Source: Citrobacter braakii (GTDB lineage: Bacteria; Pseudomonadota; Gammaproteobacteria; Enterobacterales; Enterobacteriaceae). From it: a stretch of DNA of 64,000 bases. A model generated the notes under the pieces. That model ran no database searches. It was not told where the DNA came from and worked only from the letters and a program-made list of their open reading frames with translations. The translations under genes and the position numbers were made by a program. Location: the NCBI RefSeq assembly GCF_002075345.1, contig NZ_NAEW01000001.1, forward strand, positions 773,850 to 837,849. The letters are read 5' to 3'. Position 1 is the stretch's first letter. The number at the start of each line of letters is the position of its first letter. This document shows positions 18,877 through 27,583 of this stretch, piece by piece.

Positions 18877-19449
18877 ATGAGCCATTTTCGTCCGATCGAA
18901 TTAAAACATGCCAGTCGGTTGCTAAATCACGGCCCAACGATATTAATCACCAGCCGGGATGAGCATACCGAGCGGCGAAATGTGATGGCTGCCGCGTGGT
19001 CAATGCCCGTGGAGTTTGAACCACCGCGGATCGCGATTGTTGTCGACAAGACCGCCTGGTCACGTGAGCTCATTGAACGTAGCGGCAAATTCGGCATCGT
19101 TATTCCGGGCGTTGCCGCCGCCAACTGGACCTGGGCCGTAGGCAGCGTTTCCGGTCGTGTGGAAGATAAATTCAACTGCTACGGCATTCCCGTGGTGCAG
19201 GGACCGGTACTGGGTTTACCGCTGATTGAAGCAAAATGTCTGGCCTGGATGGAGTGCCGCCTGTTGCCTGCCACTGCGGCACAGGAAAAATATGACACGC
19301 TGTTTGGTGAAGTGGTCTCGGCTGCCGCTGATGAGCGAGCCTTCGTGGAAGGACGCTGGCAGTTTGATGATGGCAAGCTCAATACCCTGCATCACCTTGG
19401 GGCCGGAACGTTTGTCACCAGTGGAAAACTCATAACAGCAGCTGAATAA
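18877..19449 (+). CDS. yddH: Flavin reductase-like protein YddH
   Basis: 190-residue protein of the flavin reductase-like (FMN-binding split barrel) family. I chose ATG 18877 because AAGGAG lies 6 nt upstream and MSHFRPIELKHASRLLNHGP matches E. coli YddH; the frame upstream to 18784 has no ribosome site. Core segments NVMAAAWSMPVEFEPPRIAIVVD and RSGKFGIVIPG fit an FMN site. Its physiological partner is unknown. It ends in a strong bidirectional terminator shared with pptA. Confidence 0.85.
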   Translation: MSHFRPIELKHASRLLNHGPTILITSRDEHTERRNVMAAAWSMPVEFEPPRIAIVVDKTAWSRELIERSGKFGIVIPGVAAANWTWAVGSVSGRVEDKFNCYGIPVVQGPVLGLPLIEAKCLAWMECRLLPATAAQEKYDTLFGEVVSAAADERAFVEGRWQFDDGKLNTLHHLGAGTFVTSGKLITAAE

Positions 19450-19460
19450 TGGCACGACAA

Positions 19461-19487
19461 AACGGGCGGATTTTCCGCCCGTTTTTT
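19461..19487. terminator. Bidirectional terminator yddH / pptA
   Basis: Perfect 10-bp stem AACGGGCGGA/TCCGCCCGTT, followed by TTTTT on the plus side; on the minus side the A-run before it gives TTTTG. It sits between the two convergent genes. Confidence 0.9.
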
Positions 19488-19488
19488 C

Positions 19489-19716
19489 TTACATGCTGTA
19501 GCCGGGTTTTTTAATCAACCTTGCCATCTGCGGCGCAATCTCCGCATCCCACACGCCCTGCCACGCCGCGGGCTCAATTTCATTAAGCGCCACGCTCACT
19601 GAACTGTCTTTGCTTTGCAAATGACGAATAATGACGTCGGTAATATCCGCCGCCAGCGCGGATTTTTGTTCGTCGTTCAGGTCGCGAGGAAAACATTTGA
19701 TATCGACGTGCGGCAT
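19489..19716 (-). CDS. pptA: 4-oxalocrotonate tautomerase-like enzyme PptA
   Basis: 75-residue tautomerase-superfamily protein; E. coli PptA (YdcE) converts phenylpyruvate and related enols in vitro. The start at 19716 places the catalytic Pro directly after Met ([13 protein letters not shown]), as required for the N-terminal proline base. AAGGAA lies 7 nt upstream. Natural substrate unknown. Confidence 0.9.
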   Translation of the reverse strand: MPHVDIKCFPRDLNDEQKSALAADITDVIIRHLQSKDSSVSVALNEIEPAAWQGVWDAEIAPQMARLIKKPGYSM

Positions 19717-19750
19717 AGCAGATTCCTTATTGTTTTGGGATGCAGTTAAC

Positions 19751-20806
19751 TTATGCGGATTCTCGTTCCACCAGGTGAAATCCAACATCAATAATATCGT
19801 CTTCACGCGGAATTTGTTCGATACGATCGGCAAGCAGAGAGGCGGCGCGTTGTCCAATAGCCCGTCTGTCGACGCTGACGGTGGTGATGGCTGGTCGGTT
19901 ACTGGCGGCAAAGTCGAGATCGCCAAAACCGATTACCGCTAATTCCTGCGGCACGCGTAGACCACGGCTTTCGGCTTCCATGATCGCCCCCTGAGCTAAC
20001 GTATCTGAGCTACAGACGATGACATCAAACGCGCGTTCAGCCAATAGCTGTGCCAACCCGCTACGCCCCAATGCCAGAGAGGCAGGAAGCGGGACATCCA
20101 CCTGTGCGCCAGCCGCGATACCATGACGACTCAGCGCATCGCACAGTCCTTGTTTACGCTGGCCTGCCCGGCGATCGGCGGTCCATAGCAAACCAGGACG
20201 GCGATACCCTTTGTCCAGCAAATAGTCTGCTACCGCCTGCCCGACTTTTTCGTGCGAAAACCCCACCAGCATATCGATGGGCGTTGGCGTTAAATCCCAA
20301 ATTTCCACGACCGGGATGGCCGCATTAAGAATCACCTTTTTCAGCTCGGCGGTATGATGGATACCGGTGAGCACTACACCATCCGGGCGACGAGAAAGCA
20401 GCGTCGCCACCAGCTCAGCCTCTGTTTGCGGCGTATAACCCGACACGCAGAGCAAGATGTGGTATCCGCGTTCAGCCAGTTCATCGCTTAATGACTGGAT
20501 GGTATCGACAAACATATTGTTGTTAATTTGTGGGACAACCACAGCAATAAGCTTACTGCGACGCGACGCCAACCCCCCGGCCAGCGCGTTGGGAATATAG
20601 CCAGTGGCGCGTACCGCCTGCATCACTTTTTCAACCGTTCTCGGGCGCACCAGTTGCGGGGTATTCAACGCCCTGCTCACCGTCATGGGCGACAATCCCG
20701 CGGTACGGGCAACATCTTCCAGCGTGGGTGCGCGCGGAGGTCTGGGATTTTTCACTGTCGATGCCCTTGTCAAAAATCGCTGATTTATCCTGGCATTATT
20801 CATCAT
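19751..20806 (-). CDS. LacI/GntR-type repressor of the sugar-acid module
   Basis: 351-residue LacI-family regulator. The helix-turn-helix [20 protein letters not shown] lies near residues 28-47 and is followed by a hinge and a periplasmic-binding-like effector domain. It is divergent from a talarate/galactarate dehydratase gene, with operator-like palindromes between, so it most likely represses that dehydratase and the MFS gene; the inducer is probably a hexarate or its product. The first ATG (20806) leaves an unusually long N-terminal arm; a GTG at 20755 preceded by AAGGG may be the true start, giving a more usual LacI N-terminus. Confidence 0.82.
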   Translation of the reverse strand: MMNNARINQRFLTRASTVKNPRPPRAPTLEDVARTAGLSPMTVSRALNTPQLVRPRTVEKVMQAVRATGYIPNALAGGLASRRSKLIAVVVPQINNNMFVDTIQSLSDELAERGYHILLCVSGYTPQTEAELVATLLSRRPDGVVLTGIHHTAELKKVILNAAIPVVEIWDLTPTPIDMLVGFSHEKVGQAVADYLLDKGYRRPGLLWTADRRAGQRKQGLCDALSRHGIAAGAQVDVPLPASLALGRSGLAQLLAERAFDVIVCSSDTLAQGAIMEAESRGLRVPQELAVIGFGDLDFAASNRPAITTVSVDRRAIGQRAASLLADRIEQIPREDDIIDVGFHLVERESA

Positions 20807-20882
20807 GATTTCGGCTATTGCCAGCGCCCCTCTACGATAACGCTGAGAAAACAGCAGCTTAGTTAATTAGCGCCATCTGAAA

Positions 20883-20896
20883 TGATAGCGCCATCA
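20883..20896. promoter_or_regulatory. Predicted LacI-type operator O1 (upstream)
   Basis: TGATAGCGCCATCA, a near-palindrome with the central GCGC of LacI-type operators. Its pattern TGnTnGCGCnAnCA is shared with the two operators below. A partial copy (TAGCGCCATC, 20868-20877) lies 18 bp upstream as a direct repeat. Confidence 0.55.
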
Positions 20897-21012
20897 TAAT
20901 GACTTGTGCATTTACCCATAAAGTATTGGAATGTGATGCTGTTAACAAGTTACTGCCCTTTCGTCTCAGTATTTGTGAGCGATTGTTCAAAACGCATTCA
21001 ATTCGCTGGCGC

Positions 21013-21051
21013 AATGATTGCGCTAACACTAAAAATGTTAGCGCAATCATT
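21013..21051. promoter_or_regulatory. Predicted twin LacI-type operators O2/O3 in a perfect inverted repeat
   Basis: TGATTGCGCTAACA (21015-21028) and TGTTAGCGCAATCA (21036-21049) are each operator-like and are exact inverted copies, forming 16-bp perfect arms around a 7-nt spacer. Centres are 21 bp apart, two helical turns. They end 23 bp before the dehydratase start codon, so a bound repressor would block initiation. The same DNA could also form an mRNA hairpin in the leader. A second palindrome (GCGCAATGATTGCGC, 21009-21023) overlaps the left arm. Confidence 0.65.
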
Positions 21052-21074
21052 TGTTATCACCAGGAGAGATTAAA

Positions 21075-22271
21075 ATGTCATTAAGTGCGAATTCCGATGC
21101 CGTAACGTATGCCAAATCAGCCAATGCAAAAACCGCGGCTGAAACCGGCGACCGTATCGAGTGGGTTAAGCTGTCCCTGGCTTTCCTTCCTCTGGCAACA
21201 CCCGTGAGCGATGCCAAAGTGCTGACCGGTCGCCAGAAACCCCTAACCGAAGTTGCCATTATTATCGCGGAGATCCGCAGTCGCGACGGGTTTGAAGGCG
21301 TTGGATTTAGTTACTCCAAACGGGCTGGCGGCCAGGGAATCTATGCTCATGCCAAAGAAATTGCCGATAACCTGTTAGGCGAAGATCCAAACGATATCGA
21401 CAAGATCTACACCAAGCTGCTGTGGGCTGGAGCTTCCGTGGGGCGCAGTGGCATGGCGGTTCAGGCTATCTCCCCTATCGATATCGCCTTGTGGGATATG
21501 AAGGCCAAGCGTGCAGGGTTGCCGCTGGCAAAACTATTGGGTGCACACCGGGACTCCGTGCAGTGTTACAACACTTCCGGCGGATTCCTGCATACGCCGC
21601 TGGATCAGGTGCTCAAAAACGTCGTTATTTCCCGTGAAAACGGCATTGGCGGCATCAAACTCAAGGTTGGTCAGCCAAACTGCGCCGAGGATATTCGCCG
21701 CTTAACCGCGGTGCGTGAAGCGCTGGGCGATGACTTCCCGCTGATGGTCGATGCCAATCAGCAGTGGGATCGAGAAACCGCCATTCGTATGGGACGAAAA
21801 ATGGAGCAGTTCAATCTGATCTGGATTGAAGAGCCGCTGGATGCCTACGATGTGGAAGGTCACGCCCAACTGGCCGCCGCGCTTGATACCCCGATTGCTA
21901 CCGGTGAAATGCTGACCAGCTTCCGCGAACATGAACAGCTGATCCTCGGTAATGCCAGTGATTTTGTGCAGCCCGATGCACCGCGTGTGGGGGGAATTTC
22001 ACCGTTTCTGAAAATTATGGACCTGGCGGCGAAACACGGTCGCAAACTGGCTCCGCACTTTGCCATGGAAGTTCACCTGCATCTGTCCGCCGCTTACCCG
22101 CTTGAGCCATGGTTGGAACATTTCGAATGGCTGAACCCGTTATTTAATGAACAGCTTGAGCTGCGCGATGGGCGGATGTGGGTTTCCGACCGTCACGGTC
22201 TGGGGTTCAGCATCAGCGAGCAGACACGCCGCTGGACGCAATTAACCTGCGAGTTTGGTAAACATCCATAA
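21075..22271 (+). CDS. L-talarate / galactarate dehydratase (enolase superfamily)
   Basis: 398-residue mandelate-racemase-subgroup enzyme that dehydrates L-talarate and galactarate (mucate) to a keto-deoxy sugar acid and epimerises them. The start at 21075 gives the length of the Salmonella enzyme. Catalytic Lys197 (IKLKVGQ, with Lys195) and His328 (APHFAMEVH) fall exactly at the positions known for that enzyme. Metal ligands would be Asp226, Glu252 and Glu278. Good ribosome site AGGAGAG. It is followed after a small hairpin by a hexuronate-type MFS gene. No aldolase or reductase for the product is in the window. Confidence 0.93.
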   Translation: MSLSANSDAVTYAKSANAKTAAETGDRIEWVKLSLAFLPLATPVSDAKVLTGRQKPLTEVAIIIAEIRSRDGFEGVGFSYSKRAGGQGIYAHAKEIADNLLGEDPNDIDKIYTKLLWAGASVGRSGMAVQAISPIDIALWDMKAKRAGLPLAKLLGAHRDSVQCYNTSGGFLHTPLDQVLKNVVISRENGIGGIKLKVGQPNCAEDIRRLTAVREALGDDFPLMVDANQQWDRETAIRMGRKMEQFNLIWIEEPLDAYDVEGHAQLAAALDTPIATGEMLTSFREHEQLILGNASDFVQPDAPRVGGISPFLKIMDLAAKHGRKLAPHFAMEVHLHLSAAYPLEPWLEHFEWLNPLFNEQLELRDGRMWVSDRHGLGFSISEQTRRWTQLTCEFGKHP

Positions 22272-22278
22272 TTTATTT

Positions 22279-22299
22279 GGCGGGTAAGTAATACCCGCC
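22279..22299 (+). other. Intercistronic hairpin
   Basis: GGCGGGTA/TACCCGCC with loop AGTAA directly after the dehydratase gene and before the permease. No T-run follows, so it is more likely an mRNA-stability or attenuating element than a full terminator. Confidence 0.5.
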
Positions 22300-22344
22300 C
22301 TCTTCCCTACAGAAACGCTCTCAACCTTATGAAAGGAGTGGGTG

Positions 22345-23655
22345 ATGAACACAATAATAAAGCGCACAAAAGTGCGTTACGGTATTTTGATATTTCTGTT
22401 TCTTGCCACCGTATTTAATTACGCCGATCGCGCGACGTTATCCGTCGTGGCTCCGATTATGAGCAAAGAATTAGGTTTTGATCCCGAAGCAATGGGGCTG
22501 GCCTTTTCTGCCTTCGGTATTTCTTATGTCATTATGCAATTGCCTGGCGGCTGGCTACTTGATCGCTACGGTTCTCGTCTGGTATACGGCTGCGCCCTGA
22601 TTGGCTGGTCGCTGGTGACCATGTTTCAGGGCACCATTTATCTGTACGCCAGTCCACTTGTGGTATTGATTATCTTACGTTTACTGATGGGTGCCATTGA
22701 GGCTCCGGCCTTTCCTGCCAACAGCCGATTAAGCGTGCAGTGGTTTCCTAATAACGAACGAGGATTTGTCACCTCAGTTTACCAGGCCGCGCAATATATC
22801 TCGTTAGGGGTAATTACACCGTTAATGACGATTATTTTGCATAATCTCAGCTGGCACTTTGTTTTTTATTACATCGGGGCGATTGGCGTTATTCTTGGCA
22901 TCTTCTGGCTGGTAAAAGTCAGAGATCCTATGCATCATCCGAAGGTAAACCAGCAGGAAATTGACTATATCCGGGAAGGCGGTGGCGAACCGTCGCTGGG
23001 AAATAAAAAAGAGCCACAGAAGATTACCTTTGCGCAAATAAAAAGCGTCTGCGTCAACCGCATGATGATTGGCGTTTACATCGGGCAGTTCTGCGTGACG
23101 TCAATCACCTGGTTCTTCCTGACCTGGTTTCCTACCTATCTGTATCAGGCTAAAGGAATGTCGATTCTTAAAGTGGGGTTTGTCGCCAGTATTCCTGCTA
23201 TTGCCGGTTTTATCGGTGGATTGTTAGGGGGCGTTTTTTCAGACTGGCTATTAAAACGCGGCTACAGCCTGACGGTTGCTCGTAAGCTACCCGTTATCTG
23301 CGGAATGTTACTTTCCTGTGTCATCGTTATCGCTAACTACACCTCGTCAGAATTTGTGGTTATCGCGGCGATGAGTCTGGCATTTTTCGCCAAAGGCTTT
23401 GGCAATCTGGGATGGTGCGTACTTAGCGATACTTCCCCAAAAGAAGTGCTCGGCATTGCTGGCGGCGTATTCAATATGTGCGGCAATATGGCGAGTATTA
23501 TCACGCCGCTGGTGATTGGCGTCATTCTGGCGAATACCCAGTCATTCGATTACGCCATTCTGTACGTCGGTTCGATGGGGCTGATTGGCCTGATTTCTTA
23601 TCTGTTTATCGTGGGGCCACTGGATCGTATTACGCTGAGCCCGTCCGTCGCGTAA
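22345..23655 (+). CDS. MFS sugar-acid transporter (GudP/GarP/ExuT type)
   Basis: 436-residue, 12-helix permease of the anion:cation symporter family, which carries hexuronates and hexarates. RYGILIFLFLATVFNYADRATL at the N-terminus and LDRYGSRLVYG (motif A) are typical of GudP/GarP. I start at ATG 22345, with AAGGAG 6 nt upstream; the GTG at 22342 is less well placed. Position behind the talarate/galactarate dehydratase suggests it imports the same acids; substrate inferred from context. Confidence 0.88.
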   Translation: MNTIIKRTKVRYGILIFLFLATVFNYADRATLSVVAPIMSKELGFDPEAMGLAFSAFGISYVIMQLPGGWLLDRYGSRLVYGCALIGWSLVTMFQGTIYLYASPLVVLIILRLLMGAIEAPAFPANSRLSVQWFPNNERGFVTSVYQAAQYISLGVITPLMTIILHNLSWHFVFYYIGAIGVILGIFWLVKVRDPMHHPKVNQQEIDYIREGGGEPSLGNKKEPQKITFAQIKSVCVNRMMIGVYIGQFCVTSITWFFLTWFPTYLYQAKGMSILKVGFVASIPAIAGFIGGLLGGVFSDWLLKRGYSLTVARKLPVICGMLLSCVIVIANYTSSEFVVIAAMSLAFFAKGFGNLGWCVLSDTSPKEVLGIAGGVFNMCGNMASIITPLVIGVILANTQSFDYAILYVGSMGLIGLISYLFIVGPLDRITLSPSVA

Positions 23656-23680
23656 TGTAAGCTTATGGCGATAGTTCGCC

Positions 23681-23722
23681 CGCTGTTCCGGGATTTGCAC
23701 TCCTGCGGAACAGCGTTTTTTT
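23681..23722 (+). terminator. Terminator after MFS gene
   Basis: CGCTGTTCCG (23681-23690) pairs with CGGAACAGCG (about 23705-23714) and is followed by a run of seven T. It closes the sugar-acid operon and faces yncG. Confidence 0.9.
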
Positions 23723-23724
23723 GT

Positions 23725-24342
23725 TTAAATAATCTTATTATTTTTCAGTACAGTACGCAGTCGCGGGTGCTGGCAAACCGCGTCAGCGATGGCGCTGATA
23801 TTGGGCGTGTTGTCCTGAAACCAGTCATGCCCCGGCCCCCAGGTGCGCATAACGGCAATATAAACGTCCAGCAGTGTTAGCTGATCGCCAAACGCGTACG
23901 GCTCAGCGCTTAGCTGGTCGTTCAGCCACATATAAAGCGATTTGCGGTACTCAATACAGTTCTTTTTCAACTGCGCCGCGGCGTCTGGTACCCAGCGTTG
24001 TGGATAATCGGCATAGGTAAACGTTGGATAGACATTTGCCACCAGCCATATCAACAGACGCTGAAACTGCTGGCGCTCAGCGTGCCCAACGGGTGGCGCA
24101 AGTTCAGGACAACGATCGAGGATCATCAGGGCGATCGCCGCCGTTTCCGTCATCACGTTACCATTTTCCAGTATCAGTGTGGGCACCTGGCACAGCGGAT
24201 TCATTTTTTTAAGCAACTCCCGCGAAGGCCCGTCGCGGTCAAAACCATCAACATCAATAAAGCTGTAAGGGATCTCCGCCAGTGTGAGCATCACTTCACT
24301 GATGGCCGATCCCCAGCCCGGCCCCCCATAGACCTTAATCAT
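23725..24342 (-). CDS. yncG: Glutathione S-transferase-like protein YncG
   Basis: 205-residue GST-fold protein. The thioredoxin-like N-domain (MIKVYGGPGWGSAISEVMLTL) and the glutathione-binding LCQVPTLILENG...MTETAAI segment are present. The start at 24342 has a G-rich ribosome site (GGGGGG) and matches E. coli YncG. Substrate unknown. It lies downstream of the seven-gene sulfur-type operon on the same strand, 83 bp after the ATPase gene, and could receive readthrough from it. Confidence 0.87.
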   Translation of the reverse strand: MIKVYGGPGWGSAISEVMLTLAEIPYSFIDVDGFDRDGPSRELLKKMNPLCQVPTLILENGNVMTETAAIALMILDRCPELAPPVGHAERQQFQRLLIWLVANVYPTFTYADYPQRWVPDAAAQLKKNCIEYRKSLYMWLNDQLSAEPYAFGDQLTLLDVYIAVMRTWGPGHDWFQDNTPNISAIADAVCQHPRLRTVLKNNKII

Positions 24343-24425
24343 GCTGCAACCCCCCAAAGTTAAAACCCTAAGTGTAGAGCAGCATTCGTCAGTCTATGCA
24401 GACCTGCCTATCTTTCCCTTGAAGT

Positions 24426-25199
24426 TCACAGCACTTTCGACAAGAACTGCTGGGTGCGCGTGTGGCGTGGATGATTCAGCACCTGCTCGCTGCTGCCCTG
24501 TTCGACGATTTTGCCATCGACCATAAACACCACCTGATCCGCCACTTCCCGGGCGAACCCAATCTCGTGCGTCACCACAACCAGCGTGGTTCCCGACTGC
24601 GCCAGTGCTTTGATGACATCCAGAACTTCGCCTACCAGTTCAGGATCCAGCGCTGAAGTGGGTTCATCAAACAGCATAACGCGTGGATTTAGCGCCAGCG
24701 CACGGGCTATAGCGATACGCTGCTGCTGACCGCCGGAGAGATGACGCGACCAGGCATCGGCTTTATTACGCAGGCCAACGGCATCAAGCAGAGTTAATGC
24801 CCGCTCGGTGGCGGCTTTACGCGATGCCAGACCGTGCGCAATGGGCGCTTCAATCAAATTCTCCAGCACCGTTAAGTGCGGAAACAGATTAAAATTCTGG
24901 AACACATAGCCGACGTTAACGCGCTGGCGCAAAATTTCCGCCTCTTTCAGCTCATACAGTTTGTCTCCCTGCCGACGATAACCAATGTAATCGCCATCGA
25001 TTTGAATAAACCCTTCATCGACGCGCTCCAGATGGTTGATCGTCCGCAAGAGTGTGGATTTCCCTGAACCGGACGGGCCAAGAATAACCGTTACCGTTCC
25101 GGGAGGGATCTCCAGCGACACATTATCCAGCGCTTTGTGGCGACCGAAGTATTTGCTGACGCCGGTAATGGAAATATGGCCTTCAGGCGAGTGGGACAT
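24426..25199 (-). CDS. Polar amino acid ABC transporter ATP-binding protein (TcyN/GlnQ type)
   Basis: 257-residue ATPase energising import with the permease and binding protein encoded upstream. Walker [10 protein letters not shown] is at residues 41-49, the signature LSGGQQQR near 150, and Walker [13 protein letters not shown] just after. The start at 25199 overlaps the permease gene by 17 nt; frames extending further have no support. Members of this family serve glutamine, histidine or cystine importers. By context the substrate is likely a cysteine derivative (see findings). Confidence 0.88.
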   Translation of the reverse strand: MSHSPEGHISITGVSKYFGRHKALDNVSLEIPPGTVTVILGPSGSGKSTLLRTINHLERVDEGFIQIDGDYIGYRRQGDKLYELKEAEILRQRVNVGYVFQNFNLFPHLTVLENLIEAPIAHGLASRKAATERALTLLDAVGLRNKADAWSRHLSGGQQQRIAIARALALNPRVMLFDEPTSALDPELVGEVLDVIKALAQSGTTLVVVTHEIGFAREVADQVVFMVDGKIVEQGSSEQVLNHPRHTRTQQFLSKVL

Positions 25200-26109
25200 G
25201 GACGGCCTCCTGCTGCGGACGTTGACGGTTGCGTTTTTCTGCACGGCTCACCCGGGCGGTATTGATTGCTGAACGTCGCTCGCTGCGGGCCAGCGCGCGT
25301 TCGACCAGGTGCTGAATTAACGACAGGACGCTGGTGATCACCAGATACCACACCGCACCCACCATCAACAGCGGGATCACTTCCTGCGTGCGGTTGTAGA
25401 TCATCTGGATGGTGTAGAACAGCTCTGGCATTGCCAGCACGTATACCATCGCCGTCCCTTTCGCCAGACTGATGATTTCATTGAAGCCAGCAGGCAAAAT
25501 AGTACGCAGCGCCTGCGGCAGAATAATCCGCAGCGTACGTCGCCATGCGGGTAAGCCCAGCGCTGCCGCTGCCTCGTACTGGCCATGGTCAACCCCTAAA
25601 AATCCACCACGAATAATTTCAGCGGTATAGGCGCTTTGCACCAGCGTCAGGCCAACCACCGCGGTGGAAAACTGGCCGAGTACATTGATGGTCTCAAAAC
25701 TGCCCCATTGAATGGGAGTAAACGGAATACCAATCGCCAGCGTGTCGTACAAATAGGAGAAGTTGTACAAAACGATGAGCACCACAATCAGCGGTAACGA
25801 ACGAAACAGCCAGATGTATCCCCATGCCAGACCGTTCAGCAACCAGGAAGATGAAAGCCGTGCCAGCGCCAGCAGACCACCGATGATAATACTCAACAGC
25901 GTACCGATAAGCGTCAGTAGCAGAGTTTGCCCAAGGCCGGACAAGATAACCGGATCAAAGAACCAACGGGCAAACACGCCCCATTCCCAGCGCGGATTAA
26001 ACGCCACGGACTGGATAATCACCGCCAGGACAAACAAGGCAATGACTGCTCCTGCGGTGCGCATAGGATAGCGCGCCGGTACGACTTTAATACTCTCCGT
26101 CGTTTTCAT
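25183..26109 (-). CDS. Polar amino acid ABC transporter permease
   Basis: 308-residue HisM/GlnP-type membrane subunit. It has an extra N-terminal helix and the EAA loop [24 protein letters not shown] (about residues 195-218) that contacts the ATPase. Only one permease gene is present, so the importer is presumably a homodimer; the Bacillus Tcy system it resembles has two. It overlaps the ATPase gene by 17 nt and lies 9 bp after the acetyltransferase gene. Confidence 0.87.
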   Translation of the reverse strand: MKTTESIKVVPARYPMRTAGAVIALFVLAVIIQSVAFNPRWEWGVFARWFFDPVILSGLGQTLLLTLIGTLLSIIIGGLLALARLSSSWLLNGLAWGYIWLFRSLPLIVVLIVLYNFSYLYDTLAIGIPFTPIQWGSFETINVLGQFSTAVVGLTLVQSAYTAEIIRGGFLGVDHGQYEAAAALGLPAWRRTLRIILPQALRTILPAGFNEIISLAKGTAMVYVLAMPELFYTIQMIYNRTQEVIPLLMVGAVWYLVITSVLSLIQHLVERALARSERRSAINTARVSRAEKRNRQRPQQEAVHVPLA

Positions 26110-26118
26110 CTTCTCTCC

Positions 26119-26628
26119 TCAGGCTATTCTGGCCTGACCGGCGATGGTCAAGAGTTTGGTAAAGCGCAGCCGGCCATCAAACGGTGGCAGGCTGTACTCT
26201 TCGGGATCGCGCGCTGTATCAAATTGCGGATCGTAGCCCTGGCTTAAATAAAGTCGCACGGCCTCTGGCTGGCGAAATCCCGTGGTCAGATAAATCCGGC
26301 TGTAGCCCGCCAGCAGCGCCCTGCGTTCCAGCTCCTGCACCACGCGCGCCGCCAGCCCCTGCTGACGCAGGCTGCTTTTCGTCCAGATGCGCTTAATCTC
26401 GGCGGTGTCTTTGTCGTAAGGTTTGTAGGCCCCGGTGGCGATAATCTCGCCGCTGCGCTCCAGTACCACGAAAAGTCCCTGCGGTGCCAGATACCATTCG
26501 GTCAGCTCCACTTCAGCGTCGCGAGAAAAATAATCGCCATAGCGGGCGGCATATTCACCGAACAGACCGTTCAAAATTGGCTGCAGCTCGCTGGCTTCAG
26601 GTGAGACCACGCGAAATTGATCGCTCAC
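26119..26628 (-). CDS. GNAT-family N-acetyltransferase (SnaA-like by context)
   Basis: 169-residue Gcn5-related acetyltransferase. The acetyl-CoA motif A is SLRQQGLAARVVQELERRA (about residues 86-104), followed by motif B LTTGFRQPEAVRLYLSQGY. It is embedded between the binding protein (10 bp) and the permease (9 bp), so it belongs to the pathway served by the transporter. In the B. subtilis operon of similar content the acetyltransferase N-acetylates S-alkylcysteines so that the monooxygenase can act; the same role is inferred here. Confidence 0.8.
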   Translation of the reverse strand: MSDQFRVVSPEASELQPILNGLFGEYAARYGDYFSRDAEVELTEWYLAPQGLFVVLERSGEIIATGAYKPYDKDTAEIKRIWTKSSLRQQGLAARVVQELERRALLAGYSRIYLTTGFRQPEAVRLYLSQGYDPQFDTARDPEEYSLPPFDGRLRFTKLLTIAGQARIA

Positions 26629-26638
26629 GATGACCTCC

Positions 26639-27571
26639 TTAGTCGCCTAAACCGGCCGGGTTGATTTCAGATTGCGGAATACGTTCCACCCCTTCTCCCC
26701 AGCGGTTCAGCACCTTGTCATAGTCGCCGTTGCCAATTACGCCGTTGAGGGCGGTTTGTACCGGCAGAACCAGACCGCTGTCCTTTTTCAGCGTCACAGC
26801 GATGTGTGCCGCTTTTGGCCAACCGCCATCAACGCTGCCCACCCGTTGCGTTTTACCGTTGAGTGCAGCTTTCCACGCGCCGATAACGTTAGGACCGAAG
26901 TAAGCATCGGCGCGGCCTGACTGCAGAGCCAGGGTTTGCGCGGCATCATCTTTGGTATACACCGGCGTAAACGGCTGCAACCCTTTCTTCACGTTCTCAT
27001 CGTTCCAGGCGAGCAGGATGGCTTCCTGATTTGTCCCCGAACCGACGATGATACGCAGACCGGCGATATCTTCTGCCTGCTCGATTTTCTTCAGCTTACT
27101 GCCGGTTTTGACATAGAAGCCAAGGGAGTCCTTACGATACGTCGCGAAATCGAATTTCTCTTTGCGGGCTTTGGTGACGGTAATATTGCTGATCGCGGCA
27201 TCATATTTGCCGGACGTGACGCCCAGCGGCCAGTCTTCCCATGACGTGGGCACGACGTTGAGTTCCAGCCCCAGACTGTCAGCCACCAGACGAGCGATGT
27301 CCGCCTCGCTGCCGATCAGTGTCTTATTGTCATCGGCAAAGACGGTCAGCGGCGGCTGGCTTAACCCGGCAATCGCCACGGTGAATTTACCCGGCACGGC
27401 CAGGTGCAGGTTCGCGGGCAACTGCGCAATCGCCTGCGGATTTTTTGCCGTATTGATTGGCGTTTTATTGGCTTCCAGGCTTACGCCCGTACCGTTAATA
27501 GTCACATCATTTGCCCAGACGTTAGCGCTGAAAGCCAGTGACAGCGCGAGGAAGACTGATTTTTTCTGCAT
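26639..27571 (-). CDS. Periplasmic amino acid-type solute-binding protein
   Basis: 310-residue family-3 extracellular binding protein with a signal peptide (MQKKSVFLALSLAFSANVWA). The core has the usual SEADIARLVADSLGLELNVVP, WPLGVTSGKYDAAISNITVT and VGSGTNQEAILLAW segments of two-lobed amino acid binders. It is followed at 10 bp by the acetyltransferase and preceded by a monooxygenase gene at 12 bp. Ligand not determinable by eye; the cluster suggests a sulfur amino acid derivative. Confidence 0.87.
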   Translation of the reverse strand: MQKKSVFLALSLAFSANVWANDVTINGTGVSLEANKTPINTAKNPQAIAQLPANLHLAVPGKFTVAIAGLSQPPLTVFADDNKTLIGSEADIARLVADSLGLELNVVPTSWEDWPLGVTSGKYDAAISNITVTKARKEKFDFATYRKDSLGFYVKTGSKLKKIEQAEDIAGLRIIVGSGTNQEAILLAWNDENVKKGLQPFTPVYTKDDAAQTLALQSGRADAYFGPNVIGAWKAALNGKTQRVGSVDGGWPKAAHIAVTLKKDSGLVLPVQTALNGVIGNGDYDKVLNRWGEGVERIPQSEINPAGLGD

Positions 27572-27583
27572 AGCGTTTTTCTC

